A DNA stretch of 64,000 nt from Phycisphaeraceae bacterium (GCA_040222855.1 JAVKCD010000025.1:1-64000); one strand, 5' to 3'. Shown: positions 17,739-27,012, numbered from the stretch's first letter. Program-made: numbers and translations. The notes: generated from the letters alone by a model not told the origin.

Positions 17739-18667
17739 GCGCTCTCCTGGTCGAAGCGGGTAGGACCTTAGGCCAACTCTGGGCGCGTGGACCCAAGGGT
17801 GCTCGCTGGTATTACGTCGGCGGGGCCCTGTTGATCGCCAGCGGCCTGCTGCACGTGCCGGTCTTGCTGATCGACGGAAGTGACTGGGCCGGCCCCGTCT
17901 CCTGGCGCAAGCCGATCCTCTTCGGGATCTCAACGGGCGTCACTCTGATCTCTCTCGGCTGGGTTTACGGTTTACTGCACGGCTCATCGCAAACCTGGCT
18001 CGATCGAGTCTCCAGAATCGTCGCGCTCGCTGCGGTTCTGGAAGTCGGGCTGATCACCCTCCAGGCCTGGCGTGGCGTGCCATCGCACTTCAACATCGAG
18101 ACGGGGTTGGACCGCTCGATTCACTACGCCATCGACGCCATGGTGATCCTCATCATGCTCATGGTGCTCTGGCTGAGCCTCGCGAGTTTCCGAATCAAGA
18201 CACCGGCCATAGATTCACTGTCCGCCGATGATCGTCTGGGCATTCGCTTCGGCATGCTCGCGCTGAGCTTCAGCTGCCTCTTCGGGCTCTACATGCTGAT
18301 CTATGGCATGCCCAGGGCTGAAGCTGGGAAGGATCCCGGGCTCTATGGCGAAGCGGGCGTCCTCAAGTTCGTGCACGGCATCGCGATCCACGCCCTGCAA
18401 CTCCTGCCCGTGACAACCTGGCTGATGAAATGGCTCGGCGTGTCCCAAACCGTAAGAATTCGTTCAAGCATCTCCCTTGCACTCGGCATCACGCTGCTGA
18501 CGGCTTACGCCTGGCTTCAGACTTTCTCTGGCCTGCCCCGGTTTGATCCGACCCTGCTCGCCGCCGGGGTCCTCATCGCCGGGCTGCTCTTCCTGGCACT
18601 CCCCGCAGGGTTGGTCACGGCCTTGCTGGTCAAGTCACGGTGTCGCCCAACTCGGATGAGGACCTAG
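17735..18667 (+). CDS. Eight-helix integral membrane protein, unknown function
   Basis: About eight hydrophobic segments can be counted across 310 residues (for example YYVGGALLIASGLLHVPVLL, AIDAMVILIMLMVLWLSL, LGITLLTAYAWLQTF). PVSWRKPILFGIS between helices 1 and 2 and FNIETGLDRSIHYAID before helix 4 look like conserved polar loops. I do not recognise a transporter or enzyme signature. It is translationally coupled to the oxidoreductase upstream and followed within 10 bp by a photolyase, so it belongs to the light-associated operon. Confidence 0.75.
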   Translation: MSALLVEAGRTLGQLWARGPKGARWYYVGGALLIASGLLHVPVLLIDGSDWAGPVSWRKPILFGISTGVTLISLGWVYGLLHGSSQTWLDRVSRIVALAAVLEVGLITLQAWRGVPSHFNIETGLDRSIHYAIDAMVILIMLMVLWLSLASFRIKTPAIDSLSADDRLGIRFGMLALSFSCLFGLYMLIYGMPRAEAGKDPGLYGEAGVLKFVHGIAIHALQLLPVTTWLMKWLGVSQTVRIRSSISLALGITLLTAYAWLQTFSGLPRFDPTLLAAGVLIAGLLFLALPAGLVTALLVKSRCRPTRMRT

Positions 18668-18675
18668 ACTTGGCG

Positions 18676-20199
18676 ATGCTCTCACTGGTCTGGTTCAAGC
18701 GAGACCTGCGCACGGCCGATCACGCCCCGCTCAGCGACGCACTCGCTGACGGCGCATGCATCGGCCTCTATGCCTACGAGCCGAGCATCCTGAACGCCCC
18801 GGAGCAGGACGCCTGCCATCTGGACTTCATCAATCACTGCCTCGAAGAACTCCGCCATGCTCTCGCGAGCCTCAACTGCCCCCTCTTGATGCTCAAAGGC
18901 GAGATGCCCGAACTCCTGGATCGACTCTATGAGCAAGTCCGCATTGACAGACTCTTGAGCTACGAAGAAACCGGACTCGGCGTGACCTACGAGAGAGATA
19001 AGCGTGTCGCGCGATGGACTCGACAACGTGGCATCACTTGGAAGGAGTACCCGCAGCATGGCGTGGTCAGGCGTCTCGAACACCGTGACGGCTGGTCGCG
19101 ACGCTGGCTCGAACGCATGCGACCCGATCCCCTCCCGGAACCGAAGCCAGGCCGGCCCTTACCGACATCGGTGATGAAGGCTCTGCCAGACACGACATGC
19201 CTGACCCCGGAATCACTCGGCCTTGAACCCTCCACCAAAAGCGAGGCACAGCCGGGCGGAAGCCAGGCCGGCCTCACCCTGCTGAACTCGTTTCTCCACG
19301 AGCGCGGCCGCGACTACCAGCAGGCCATGTCCTCGCCACTGGAGGGTGCCGACGCCTGTAGCCGGCTCAGCCCTCACTTCGCCTACGGCACCCTCTCGAT
19401 CCGGGAGGCCTACCACGCTTCCAACAACAGACTCCAGGAACTCAAGGGCAAGCGTGGCAAAGCCAGCCTCTGGCGTTCATCCGTCCAGAGTTTCTCCAGA
19501 CGCCTCCGCTGGCAGAGCCACTTCATCCAGAAACTCGAGGACGAACCCGACATCGAGTTCCGGAACATCAACCGCACCTTCGACGGCCTCCGAAACGAAG
19601 ACCCCGATTCATGGTCCACCCAGGGAAAAGAACGCTTCGACGCCTGGTGCCGTGGCCAGACCGGCTATCCCATGATCGACGCCTGCATGCGCTGCCTGCA
19701 CACTACCGGATGGATCAACTTCAGAATGCGCGCCATGCTCATGAGCTTCGCCAGCTACCACCTCTGGCTCCACTGGCGCCCGACCGCCCAATACCTAGCT
19801 AGACAGTTTGTCGATTTCGAACCCGGGATTCATTACAGCCAGGCCCAGATGCAGTCCGGCGTAACGGGGATCAACACGGTCCGCATCTACTCGCCGATCA
19901 AACAAGCCCAAGACCAGGACCCCAAAGCCATCTTCATCAGACGATGGATACCCGAACTGCGCGAGCTGCCCGACGAGTACATTCATCAGCCGGAGGCCTG
20001 CCCGCTGATGATCCAAGCGATGTCCGGCTGCGAGATCGGCCGTGACTACCCGCAACCGATCGTCGAGCACAAGACCGCCTACCGAACAGCCCAGTCCAAA
20101 ATCTTCCAGCGAAGATCCAGCCCGGGCGCCAGACAAGAAGCCCAACGCGTTTACCTCAAGCACGGTTCCCGCCGCCGCCCACATGGAACGATGTATTGA
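18676..20199 (+). CDS. Deoxyribodipyrimidine photolyase/cryptochrome-like protein
   Basis: The start is taken as ATG 18676 (MLSLVWFKRDLRTADHAPL), which matches the normal photolyase N-terminus. An in-frame GTG at 18640 would overlap the upstream gene. An N-terminal alpha/beta antenna domain is followed by the FAD domain: RLSPHFAYGTLSIRE, FRRRLRWQSHF-like sequence (here FSRRLRWQSHFIQKL), QTGYPMIDACMRCLHTTGWI and NFRMRAMLMSFASYHLW. About 507 residues, normal length. It is clearly different from the DASH-type gene at 11215-12627, so the cluster has two distinct flavin light proteins. Confidence 0.88.
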   Translation: MLSLVWFKRDLRTADHAPLSDALADGACIGLYAYEPSILNAPEQDACHLDFINHCLEELRHALASLNCPLLMLKGEMPELLDRLYEQVRIDRLLSYEETGLGVTYERDKRVARWTRQRGITWKEYPQHGVVRRLEHRDGWSRRWLERMRPDPLPEPKPGRPLPTSVMKALPDTTCLTPESLGLEPSTKSEAQPGGSQAGLTLLNSFLHERGRDYQQAMSSPLEGADACSRLSPHFAYGTLSIREAYHASNNRLQELKGKRGKASLWRSSVQSFSRRLRWQSHFIQKLEDEPDIEFRNINRTFDGLRNEDPDSWSTQGKERFDAWCRGQTGYPMIDACMRCLHTTGWINFRMRAMLMSFASYHLWLHWRPTAQYLARQFVDFEPGIHYSQAQMQSGVTGINTVRIYSPIKQAQDQDPKAIFIRRWIPELRELPDEYIHQPEACPLMIQAMSGCEIGRDYPQPIVEHKTAYRTAQSKIFQRRSSPGARQEAQRVYLKHGSRRRPHGTMY

Positions 20200-20212
20200 T
20201 CAAACGGAGTGA

Positions 20213-20441
20213 TTGATCTGCCCCCGGTGCTTGTGCCAGTCGTAACGCTTACCACTGGCAGAACTGCGCCTGTCCCCATCCTGGTGCCAGTCTCGACGCT
20301 AGCCTCGGCCATCAATCGGCCGGGTTAACCCGGCCGGATGAAGCTCGAAGACTCAACCCAAGACTGGTACTGAGGACGGGAGCAGCGCAAATCAGCCAGT
20401 GGTAAGTGTTACCACTGGCGCTAAACCCGGGGGCAGGTCAG
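20213..20441. repeat. Cluster of palindromic repeats downstream of the photolyase
   Basis: It contains a perfect 11-bp stem with a 3-nt loop at 20395-20419 (GCCAGTGGTAA / TTACCACTGGC), an imperfect copy near 20233-20257 (10 of 11 pairs) and a perfect 20-bp palindrome at 20317-20336 (CGGCCGGGTTAACCCGGCCG). CTGCCCCCGG occurs at the left edge and its complement at the right. Parts recur elsewhere: 20396-20441 is found inverted near 25720-25766, and 20340-20387 is found inverted at 31038-31086. It looks like a REP-type or MITE-type module; the hairpins could also end transcription of the photolyase. Confidence 0.65.
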
Positions 20442-20517
20442 GGTGAAGCGGTGCTGGAGCGTGTCGGTGATGAGTGGCGTGCTGGTCTGGGCCGGGATTG
20501 CTGGGCGACGAGTTTGC

Positions 20518-20873
20518 GGGTGGGTTGTGCGCATGGTGGGTTTTGGGGTGGGCGGGGGTGAATCCGGGTTGGGGAGGGGTGTGCGGGGCTGTTTTTTGGG
20601 TCAGGGATGGGGTTGTGGTGGGGGTTTGAGGGTTTGGGCGGTTGCGGGTTGTGCGCACGGGGGTTTTGGGGGGCTTGTTTCTGGCGTTCTTCGTGGTGGT
20701 TCCGGGGTGGGGTCGTCGATCAAAGGTGACCGATGGGCCGCGGGATGCGGTTGTTTGTGCGCACGGGGGGTCGGGTGGGCTCGAAGGTGTTGGGTGTCGA
20801 GGCGGTTCAGGTACGGCTAGAGGCCTACGCGGCGTGTGCTGGGCTGGGCATCAAGATGTGTCAAGAGGCCGCC
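20518..20873. repeat. G-rich direct repeat, copy B
   Basis: Second copy of the block at 9577-9957, in the same orientation. TGCGCA sites lie at 20528, 20652 and 20758 with the same spacing as in copy A. The last part of copy B is about 25 bp shorter than copy A. It again runs straight into a decayed transposase tail. The two copies bracket the transposase and the whole photolyase/PKS cluster. Confidence 0.75.
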
Positions 20874-21066
20874 AAGGGATCATCAACTGCCGAACCGATG
20901 GGATACACATAGGGAGGTGAGTTCGAAACCCAGATCAGGGTCGAAAGAAGAAACATCCGTGGCGATCCCAGATTGCTCTTCCCAGACATCCGAGTGAGAG
21001 CTAACATCATTTTTGCGGCTTGAAATGGACGCTGGCGAAGCACAACAATCTGCTGGACCCCCGCTC
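20874..21066 (+). repeat. Decayed transposase 3' end (tail copy 3)
   Basis: Translation fragments match the C-terminus of the 10136-11155 transposase (QIRVERRNIRGDPRLLFPDIRV) but are interrupted by a stop (after MGYT) and frameshifts. It ends with GGCGAAGCACAACAATCTGC followed by TGGACCCCCGCT, the right terminus of the element. No transposase body is present upstream; the G-rich block takes its place. Confidence 0.75.
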
Positions 21067-21131
21067 AGCTTCTGTAAAACACGTGACCTCGAGCAGACAT
21101 CGAGCTCTGCTGGAAACCACTCCGCCTAAGG

Positions 21132-22262
21132 TCATTCACTTGGAAGATAAGCCCATAGCGCCGGTCTGCCGACATTGCAGTGAACCGCACGACCCAGCAG
21201 AGACAAACCTGCCAGGCTCATGAAGATGGTGATCCGAGCCACATCCCAGGCGGCGAGCTTCGATACGCCCTGGCCACGCTGCCGTCGCGATGGGCTTCGG
21301 ATGGGATGGAACACGGTTTCCACCATCGCGGGTCGGCTCTGCTCGGCGTCCTGGAACGCATTGATGCTGTTCAGGGCGTCGTTGATCGACGATTCATCAA
21401 GGGTCCCGGCCTCAGTCAAGCGGTGATCGATAACGCTTGCTGCGCTGCGGCTGAGCGTTGGCAGGATGAGCAACCCTACAAAAGACCAGAGGGTGAATGC
21501 GCACGCGTACTCGATAACACCGACCGCTGTCGCCAGTCTGTCAGAGCCCAGGGCTGAGGCGCTGATCAGTGAGCCCAGCATGATGAAGGCAAGGGCAGAT
21601 AGCCTCCCACGCACAAAGAGCCCCGACCGAACGGCTTCGTCTCTCCGCTGGCTAATCGCCTCGAGTTGATTCTGAGGGAGACTTGTCTGCCAGAGTTGAG
21701 GCTGCACATCCTGCCGAGGACAAATCAGTCCGTCGAGCCCACCGGTAAAGCCTTGGTCCTCGGACGCCGTGAGGCACGTGCCGTTCTTGACGGCCGAGCT
21801 CAGTTGCGCCATCAGTCGAGCGTAGGGACGTCGCAGCCACAGCAGAAGCATGGACAGTGTCATGGTCCAGATCACGGCGCCGCCAGCGCCGAGCTGACGG
21901 GACGCCAGGAGCAAGCCCATGGCACAGGCAAAAAGGCAGGCCGAGTGGACGGCCACACCCCGGGACCAGTTGACCGCATAACCCCGGAGCGTCGGGTGCG
22001 GCCTGTTGTACCGGCGCGGGAGCAGGTAACCGCCCAGCCAGTCCAGAGGCGTCTGGATCAGGGCATAAAGGCCGACGAACCCAGCCAGCAAATAGATATC
22101 TGGCAGGGACTGAAGCTCCGAGGGACCCAAACGCAGGCGGAGCAGGCCAACCACCGCGAGGACAACCATGAGGCCCACGCCGCTGATACCGAGCCAGAGC
22201 CGTGCCCGGCCATAGCCGTTATCCGTCCGAGTGGGCGTGACCAAATCCAGGTTTGAAGACAT
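21132..22262 (-). CDS. Multi-helix membrane protein, unknown function
   Basis: 376 residues with about seven hydrophobic segments (LWLGISGVGLMVVLAVVGLL; LLAGFVGLYALIQTPLDWLG; AVGVIEYACAFTLWSFVGLL; DVARITIFMSLAGLSLLGRA). A conserved-looking motif DWLGGYLLPRRYNRPHP follows helix 2, and a cytoplasmic loop of about 70 residues lies between helices 4 and 5. No HExxH or transporter signature is visible, although the helix-2 loop vaguely recalls uncharacterised planctomycete membrane proteins. It stands alone, with a repeat remnant on each side. Function unknown. Confidence 0.7.
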   Translation of the reverse strand: MSSNLDLVTPTRTDNGYGRARLWLGISGVGLMVVLAVVGLLRLRLGPSELQSLPDIYLLAGFVGLYALIQTPLDWLGGYLLPRRYNRPHPTLRGYAVNWSRGVAVHSACLFACAMGLLLASRQLGAGGAVIWTMTLSMLLLWLRRPYARLMAQLSSAVKNGTCLTASEDQGFTGGLDGLICPRQDVQPQLWQTSLPQNQLEAISQRRDEAVRSGLFVRGRLSALAFIMLGSLISASALGSDRLATAVGVIEYACAFTLWSFVGLLILPTLSRSAASVIDHRLTEAGTLDESSINDALNSINAFQDAEQSRPAMVETVFHPIRSPSRRQRGQGVSKLAAWDVARITIFMSLAGLSLLGRAVHCNVGRPALWAYLPSE

Positions 22263-22454
22263 ATTTTTTCTCGCGTGGACAGGACTCTAGGCTGGAGAGC
22301 GACCACGGTGTATTCAGGGTATCGAACGGCCATGACCCCAAGGGTCTGACCGATGTGAATGTCTGTCTCGATTCTTCATCAGGGTCTACTGCTTGTGTCT
22401 GAGAACCATCAACTCGTCCAGCAGACAGGCTGTGCTTTGAGGGGGGCAGTTGCC

Positions 22455-22595
22455 ACAAGATCAAGGTCAAACGACAAAACGCGCGTGGTGATCCGAGATT
22501 CTTGTATCCAGCGATCAACGTGATCACTAAAATCCATTCGGTGACCTAACAAAGTCCCTTGGACAAGCACAACATTCTCCTGGCCCCCCGCGATT
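22455..22595 (+). repeat. Decayed transposase 3' end (tail copy 4)
   Basis: The most diverged tail. GATCAAGGTCAAACGACAAA and CGTGGTGATCCGAGATTC match the RVERRNVRGDPR coding segment of the intact element. It closes with GACAAGCACAACATTCTCC followed by TGGCCCCCCGC. It lies in the 346-bp gene-free interval 22263-22608; otherwise I see nothing in that interval. Confidence 0.6.
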
Positions 22596-22608
22596 GCCTG
22601 AATATGAG

Positions 22609-25575
22609 TCAGGCCCGTCTGTGTCTGCCGCCGAGCACAGGCAGGCTAGTGAGTAGCAGGGTGACACCCGAGAAGGGTTCAGGGACGTTCGAGAGATTCA
22701 TGCCGAAGTGACTGGCTAAGAGCGATAGATCGATGAGATCGACGTGATTGTCGCCGTTGAAGTTACCGCCAGCCCAGCCCGACGAGCCTCCAAAGTTCGA
22801 GGCCAGCACCGAAAGATCGATCAGATCCACCTTCATGTCTAGGTTGGCGTCGCCGAGCAGGGCGGTAGTGACGAGCACGCTGGTCGGCGTGTAGGTCACG
22901 GCCAGACCCGCGCCTTGGGGCACGCCGGGACCGGAGACGCCCGTGATGCTGTTAAAGATGCCGGCGACGCTGACAGCAGTGACGACCTCGAAGGTATCGC
23001 CAAGACTCGGGGTGAAGCCGTTGATGAGGGCAAGGTCGAGCGTGCCGCCGGTGTTGGCCATGGCACTGTGAACGATACGGTCAAACGACCCAGGCGACGT
23101 ACCGCCGAGCTCGATCTCAAGCCTACCCTCGTAGGCGACCGAGCCGCGATACACGGTGGCGGGGCTGAAGCCGGGGGCATCGGTGCCGGTGATGACCACG
23201 TTGTCGAGGGTGCCGACGCCCTTGACGTAGCCCGTGAGCGTGATGGGGTTCGCCGATGAGTCGCCGATGACGTTGCCGTTGTTGATAAAGGGATTGAACG
23301 GGTCGTTGGGCGTCAGGACATTGCCGTGACCGATGAGGTTACGGCCAAATCCCAGGGTGATCCCGTTCTGCGCGATGATGACACCGCCGACGCCCGCGCC
23401 GTCGCCCAGGGTGGTGAGGGATCCGAGGACGGCATCGTTGCTGTCGTTCAGAGTGATGGTGTTGACGTCGACGTCGAGCTCGCCGTCGAGGAAGACGCCC
23501 GCCGGGTTGGTCGCGTCGCCGATCGCCAAACTGCCGGTGAGGCTGATGATCGAGCCGGTACTCGAGGCGAGGCGGCCCTGGAGATTGCCCTGCCCGAAGA
23601 AGGCGGCGCCAGCGGGGAGTTGGAAGCCGTTGTCGGCCACAACGCGACTACCCGGCTCGGTCGCGACGTTGGCGTTACCGAGGGTGAAGAAGCCGGCTTT
23701 CTTGAGTGTGACGGTGTTTGGCCCGACGTTGAGCGTGCCACCGATGGACACACCGTTGAAGTCGGAGGCATCACCCAAGGTGAGGTCGCCGGTGGCGGTG
23801 ACATCGCTCCGGGTTGTGAAGACGGCTTCGACGGTGCCGGAGCCGTTGAACGGAAGGTTGCCAAAGTCAAGGAGATCAGCTCGGAGTGTGCCGCCGTTCA
23901 TGGCGATCGCGAATCCACCCGTTTCGGGGCTCAGCGTCTGCGTGCCGAAGTCGGCGGTGCCCCGGACATCGAGCGTCGAAAAAGTGGCCGTGCCGTTCTG
24001 CGACACGTCCAGCGTCCCGCCGGCCCACACGGTGATCGCGTTGCCCGCAGCCAGCTCGCCGCCGTTGCTCACGGTCACTTCCGCACTCCCACCCGGTCCG
24101 GATTTCGTGCCGCCAATGAAGACGTCGTCCGCCGCAGACAGCCGGCTGCCTGCGTTCGTGACGAGCACGGTGTGCGCCCCCGCCCCGACACCCCCAACCA
24201 CGATGTCGGCATCGGGCGAGCCATTAAATGTGGGCGTGGACGTAATCCCCTCAAAGAAGTCAAAGCCCTCGACCCCCGCCCCAACCTCGCTGCCCTGCGA
24301 GACCGTCAGGCTCGCCGACACGTCGTCAGCGATCACAAGATCCTCGTCGATGTTCCAGCCGCCGTTGGCGCCGGCGAAGAAGGCCGATGCCGTCGTTTCG
24401 TCCGCGTTGGCTCCGCTGCCAATGGCACCGGCCCCTGACGTGACCGGCACATCGCTCGCACCGGTCAGCATCCCGGCCCCATCCCCGCCCACGCTCAACG
24501 TGCCGGCGACGAACAGACGCCGGCTCAAGGAACCCGAGAAGCTCGACCCAAGCCGAGCAGCTGCGCTCCCGTCGATCGGCAGGTCCCCGGCCAGAGACAA
24601 GATGCCAGAGCCGCCAGCGAACTGCACCACACCCGTCCCCACTAAGGCCCCCGCCCGCACCGAGCCGTTCGAAAGCAGTAGATTCGACGTCAGTTCCAAG
24701 GTCCCCGCGTCCAGCTTCTCGTTCGTGGCGACCGTGTTGGCCGTGTCCCACGTCAGCGTGTTCGCCACCTCCAGCCGTGCTTCATCGAAAGATGACGCGC
24801 CACGATCAAAAGCGCCTTTCACGGTCGCTGTGCTCGCCGTGATAAACCCGTCAATCGCTACACGACCGGTCGTATCCACGAGCAGATCGTTGGTCACGTC
24901 CGCGAAATAGGTGCCCAACACCTGATTCGAGCTCAACAACTCGCCCGTCACCCCCGTCCCGGACGCGCCGCCCACCGTCAGGTTGGTCGCCACCAGATTC
25001 TCCGGCGGCAGCGAGGAACTCGCCCCCACGGTGTCCAGCACGATCCGCCCCACCGAACCGGCCCCGCCGACCGTCACCGTCCCGGCTGAGAGCAGGCCCG
25101 GCACGCCGATCGCGAACTCTGCCGTGCCGCCGAAACCAGAACCCACATTGATTTTGTCCGCGTGCGCGAAGCCTCGCCACGACGCAGAGCCCACCGTCAA
25201 GCGCGGGCTCGTTCCGAATCCGGCGACCGTGATCGTCTCGGTGATGCTGAGATCGGTGAACCCGCCACCTCCACCTCCAAAAAGTGTGACGTCGCCATTG
25301 GTCACCGTCAGGTTGCGGGCGAACATGTCGGTCACACCCGGTCCTAAGGCGTACGTCGCGGCGTTGTTGAACACGACGTCGTCCGCTGTTGTCGGCACCC
25401 CGGCTGGTGACCAGTCCGAGGCCGTGCTCCAGACCCCGCTGCTCGACACGTCGATGAAGAACCGCTCCGCCGCCACGCAGGGTGTGGCGACAGCCAAGGC
25501 CAGGCTTACTGCCGCCCCCGCGACGCACGACCCGCTCGAGTCCTTCTTGATCACGCTGAATGACGCTCGACGCAT
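22609..25575 (-). CDS. Large PEP-CTERM repeat protein with dockerin-like domain
   Basis: The start is ATG 25575 (MRRASFSVIKK), preceded by the strong site GGAGGAAG; an upstream ATG at 25623 has none. A signal peptide precedes about 850 residues of Gly/Thr/Asp-rich beta repeats (for example GNLQGRLASSTGSIISLTG, NITVTNGDVTLFG-like units), similar to autotransporter passenger or beta-helix proteins. The C-terminus has GDANLDMKVDLIDLSVLAS and GDNHVDLIDLSLLASHFG, then NVPEP, a hydrophobic helix and GGRHRRA. It should be exported and anchored by exosortase. The extreme codon bias creates long open frames on the opposite strand; these are shadows. The ligand is unknown. Confidence 0.85.
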   Translation of the reverse strand: MRRASFSVIKKDSSGSCVAGAAVSLALAVATPCVAAERFFIDVSSSGVWSTASDWSPAGVPTTADDVVFNNAATYALGPGVTDMFARNLTVTNGDVTLFGGGGGGFTDLSITETITVAGFGTSPRLTVGSASWRGFAHADKINVGSGFGGTAEFAIGVPGLLSAGTVTVGGAGSVGRIVLDTVGASSSLPPENLVATNLTVGGASGTGVTGELLSSNQVLGTYFADVTNDLLVDTTGRVAIDGFITASTATVKGAFDRGASSFDEARLEVANTLTWDTANTVATNEKLDAGTLELTSNLLLSNGSVRAGALVGTGVVQFAGGSGILSLAGDLPIDGSAAARLGSSFSGSLSRRLFVAGTLSVGGDGAGMLTGASDVPVTSGAGAIGSGANADETTASAFFAGANGGWNIDEDLVIADDVSASLTVSQGSEVGAGVEGFDFFEGITSTPTFNGSPDADIVVGGVGAGAHTVLVTNAGSRLSAADDVFIGGTKSGPGGSAEVTVSNGGELAAGNAITVWAGGTLDVSQNGTATFSTLDVRGTADFGTQTLSPETGGFAIAMNGGTLRADLLDFGNLPFNGSGTVEAVFTTRSDVTATGDLTLGDASDFNGVSIGGTLNVGPNTVTLKKAGFFTLGNANVATEPGSRVVADNGFQLPAGAAFFGQGNLQGRLASSTGSIISLTGSLAIGDATNPAGVFLDGELDVDVNTITLNDSNDAVLGSLTTLGDGAGVGGVIIAQNGITLGFGRNLIGHGNVLTPNDPFNPFINNGNVIGDSSANPITLTGYVKGVGTLDNVVITGTDAPGFSPATVYRGSVAYEGRLEIELGGTSPGSFDRIVHSAMANTGGTLDLALINGFTPSLGDTFEVVTAVSVAGIFNSITGVSGPGVPQGAGLAVTYTPTSVLVTTALLGDANLDMKVDLIDLSVLASNFGGSSGWAGGNFNGDNHVDLIDLSLLASHFGMNLSNVPEPFSGVTLLLTSLPVLGGRHRRA

Positions 25576-25719
25576 CTCGCTTCCTCCTACCTGATACATG
25601 AACTCGTACTTTGGCGCCAACACCGTATGGCGGTCGTTCGCTTCTATTTGATGCGGCTGCGGCGCTGGCTGTTCAAAAACGATTGTAAGGCCTCCTCACA
25701 AGAATCCAAGCCACTCGTG

Positions 25720-25776
25720 GGCAACTGACCTGCCCCCGGGTTTAGCGCCAGTGACAACACTTATCACCGGCCCGTG
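25720..25776. repeat. Copy of the 20396-20441 palindromic repeat, inverted
   Basis: ACTGACCTGCCCCCGGGTTT and the following imperfect hairpin (GCCAGTGACAA / TTATCACCGGC, 9 of 11 pairs) are the reverse complement of the palindrome region at 20396-20441. It abuts the transposase tail that begins at about 25777, as happens at the other loci. Confidence 0.65.
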
Positions 25777-26095
25777 GCGTAAGTCCCTGTTGGTGCCGGG
25801 CATCGAGGCGATTCAAGACCGCCTGAACGCCTCCACGACGTGGCACAATCTCTTCAGGCCGCATGCGGCGATGGGTACCACAGCGCCAAGCGAAGCGGCC
25901 ATCGGAGCCTCGGTTCCAGACCCGCTTCGCTATACGGAAGCAGGTGAGATCGAACCCGTGATCAGGGTCACTCGCCAAAACGTCCGTGGCGACCCAAGAT
26001 TACTCTTCCCAGAAATCCGCGTGAGGTCTTGAATCGGTTTTGTGGCATGATGAAAAGCTGTTGGTGGAGCACCACAATCTCCTGGACCACCACTG
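25777..26095 (+). pseudogene. Transposase 3' fragment (tail copy 5)
   Basis: An open frame of about 85 codons (WRKSLLVPGIEAIQDRLNA to EIRVRS) corresponds to roughly the last quarter of the intact transposase. It lacks the helix-turn-helix and all three catalytic acidic residues, so it cannot be active. After the stop at 26032, the element terminus GTGGAGCACCACAATCTCC with TGGACCACCAC follows. This is the best-preserved of the solo tails. Confidence 0.8.
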
Positions 26096-26183
26096 CGCCA
26101 CAGGAGTTTGCGGCAGATTGCTGTCTGTATTTGCAACTCGCGCTTTATCGAGCACCTCATAGCTCATGTATTAGAGTAAGCCC

Positions 26184-26990
26184 ATGAAGACGGACTTCTA
26201 TCGTGTCATGCCGGGCTCGAAGCTCGACCTCAATGGCCTTCCTACTGCTGATGATGGCGGTATCGATAAGGATATGGCACGTGATCGCTTCGCAGAGCTA
26301 AGGCAAAGGCTAATCGAGAAGCAAGAGCTGCTGTATGCCGATGGGCGTTTTGGCGTCCTCGTCGTGTTTCAGGCCATGGATGCTGGCGGCAAGGACAGCA
26401 CGATCCGTAAGGTGATCGGACCGCTTAACCCGGCAGGCGTACGGGTCACGAGTTTTAAAGCTCCCAGCGACGAAGAGCTTCGACACGACTTTCTCTGGCG
26501 CATTCATGCCAACGCACCAAGACGCGGCAACATCGCCGTATTCAACCGGTCTCACTACGAGGACGTGCTGATTGCGCGGGTCAAAGATCTGGTGCCTCCA
26601 AAGGTCTGGCAGCAACGGTATGACCACATCAATGCCTTCGAACGACTGCTTTACGACGAAGGCACACGGGTTGTGAAGTTTTACCTCCATATCTCCAAGG
26701 GCTACCAGAAGCAGCGGCTTCAGCTAAGGCTTGATGATCCGAACAAGCACTGGAAGTTTGAGCCGGCTGATCTTAAAGAACGTGCCCGATGGTCTGACTA
26801 TCGGGTGGCCTTCGAGGATGCGATGTCGCGTTGCTCAACGGAGCGGGCACCGTGGTACGTTGTACCGGCTGAGCGGCGCTGGTTTCGTAACCTGCTCGTG
26901 GCACAAGTCCTCGTCGATACGCTGGATGCGTTGGATCTGCGGACGCCCAAGCCGGCTTTCGATCCCACGACCGTTGATATTCCGGATTAG
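26184..26990 (+). CDS. ppk2: Polyphosphate kinase 2 family protein
   Basis: 268 residues, the usual single-domain PPK2 size. The Walker A region is VVFQAMDAGGKDSTIRK, the lid/Walker B region VFNRSHYEDVLIARV, and further family marks are FYLHISKGYQKQRL and WKFEPADLKERARW. These enzymes use polyphosphate to phosphorylate nucleoside mono- or diphosphates, linking polyphosphate reserves to nucleotide pools under stress. It opens the stress island just after an IS remnant. Which nucleotide class it uses cannot be decided from sequence. Confidence 0.92.
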   Translation: MKTDFYRVMPGSKLDLNGLPTADDGGIDKDMARDRFAELRQRLIEKQELLYADGRFGVLVVFQAMDAGGKDSTIRKVIGPLNPAGVRVTSFKAPSDEELRHDFLWRIHANAPRRGNIAVFNRSHYEDVLIARVKDLVPPKVWQQRYDHINAFERLLYDEGTRVVKFYLHISKGYQKQRLQLRLDDPNKHWKFEPADLKERARWSDYRVAFEDAMSRCSTERAPWYVVPAERRWFRNLLVAQVLVDTLDALDLRTPKPAFDPTTVDIPD

Positions 26991-27012
26991 GCTGCATGCA
27001 TAGGGTCTCGTC

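Noticed and set aside
20213-20441. Possible CRISPR array or integron attC sites
   Set aside because: Palindromes are irregularly spaced and differ in sequence; the RYYYAAC/GTTRRRY core boxes of attC sites are not present in the expected arrangement.
23326-24910. Very long open frames (370 and 525 codons) on the plus strand
   Set aside because: They lie opposite the PEP-CTERM repeat gene and arise from its codon bias; no start site, domain or signal supports them.
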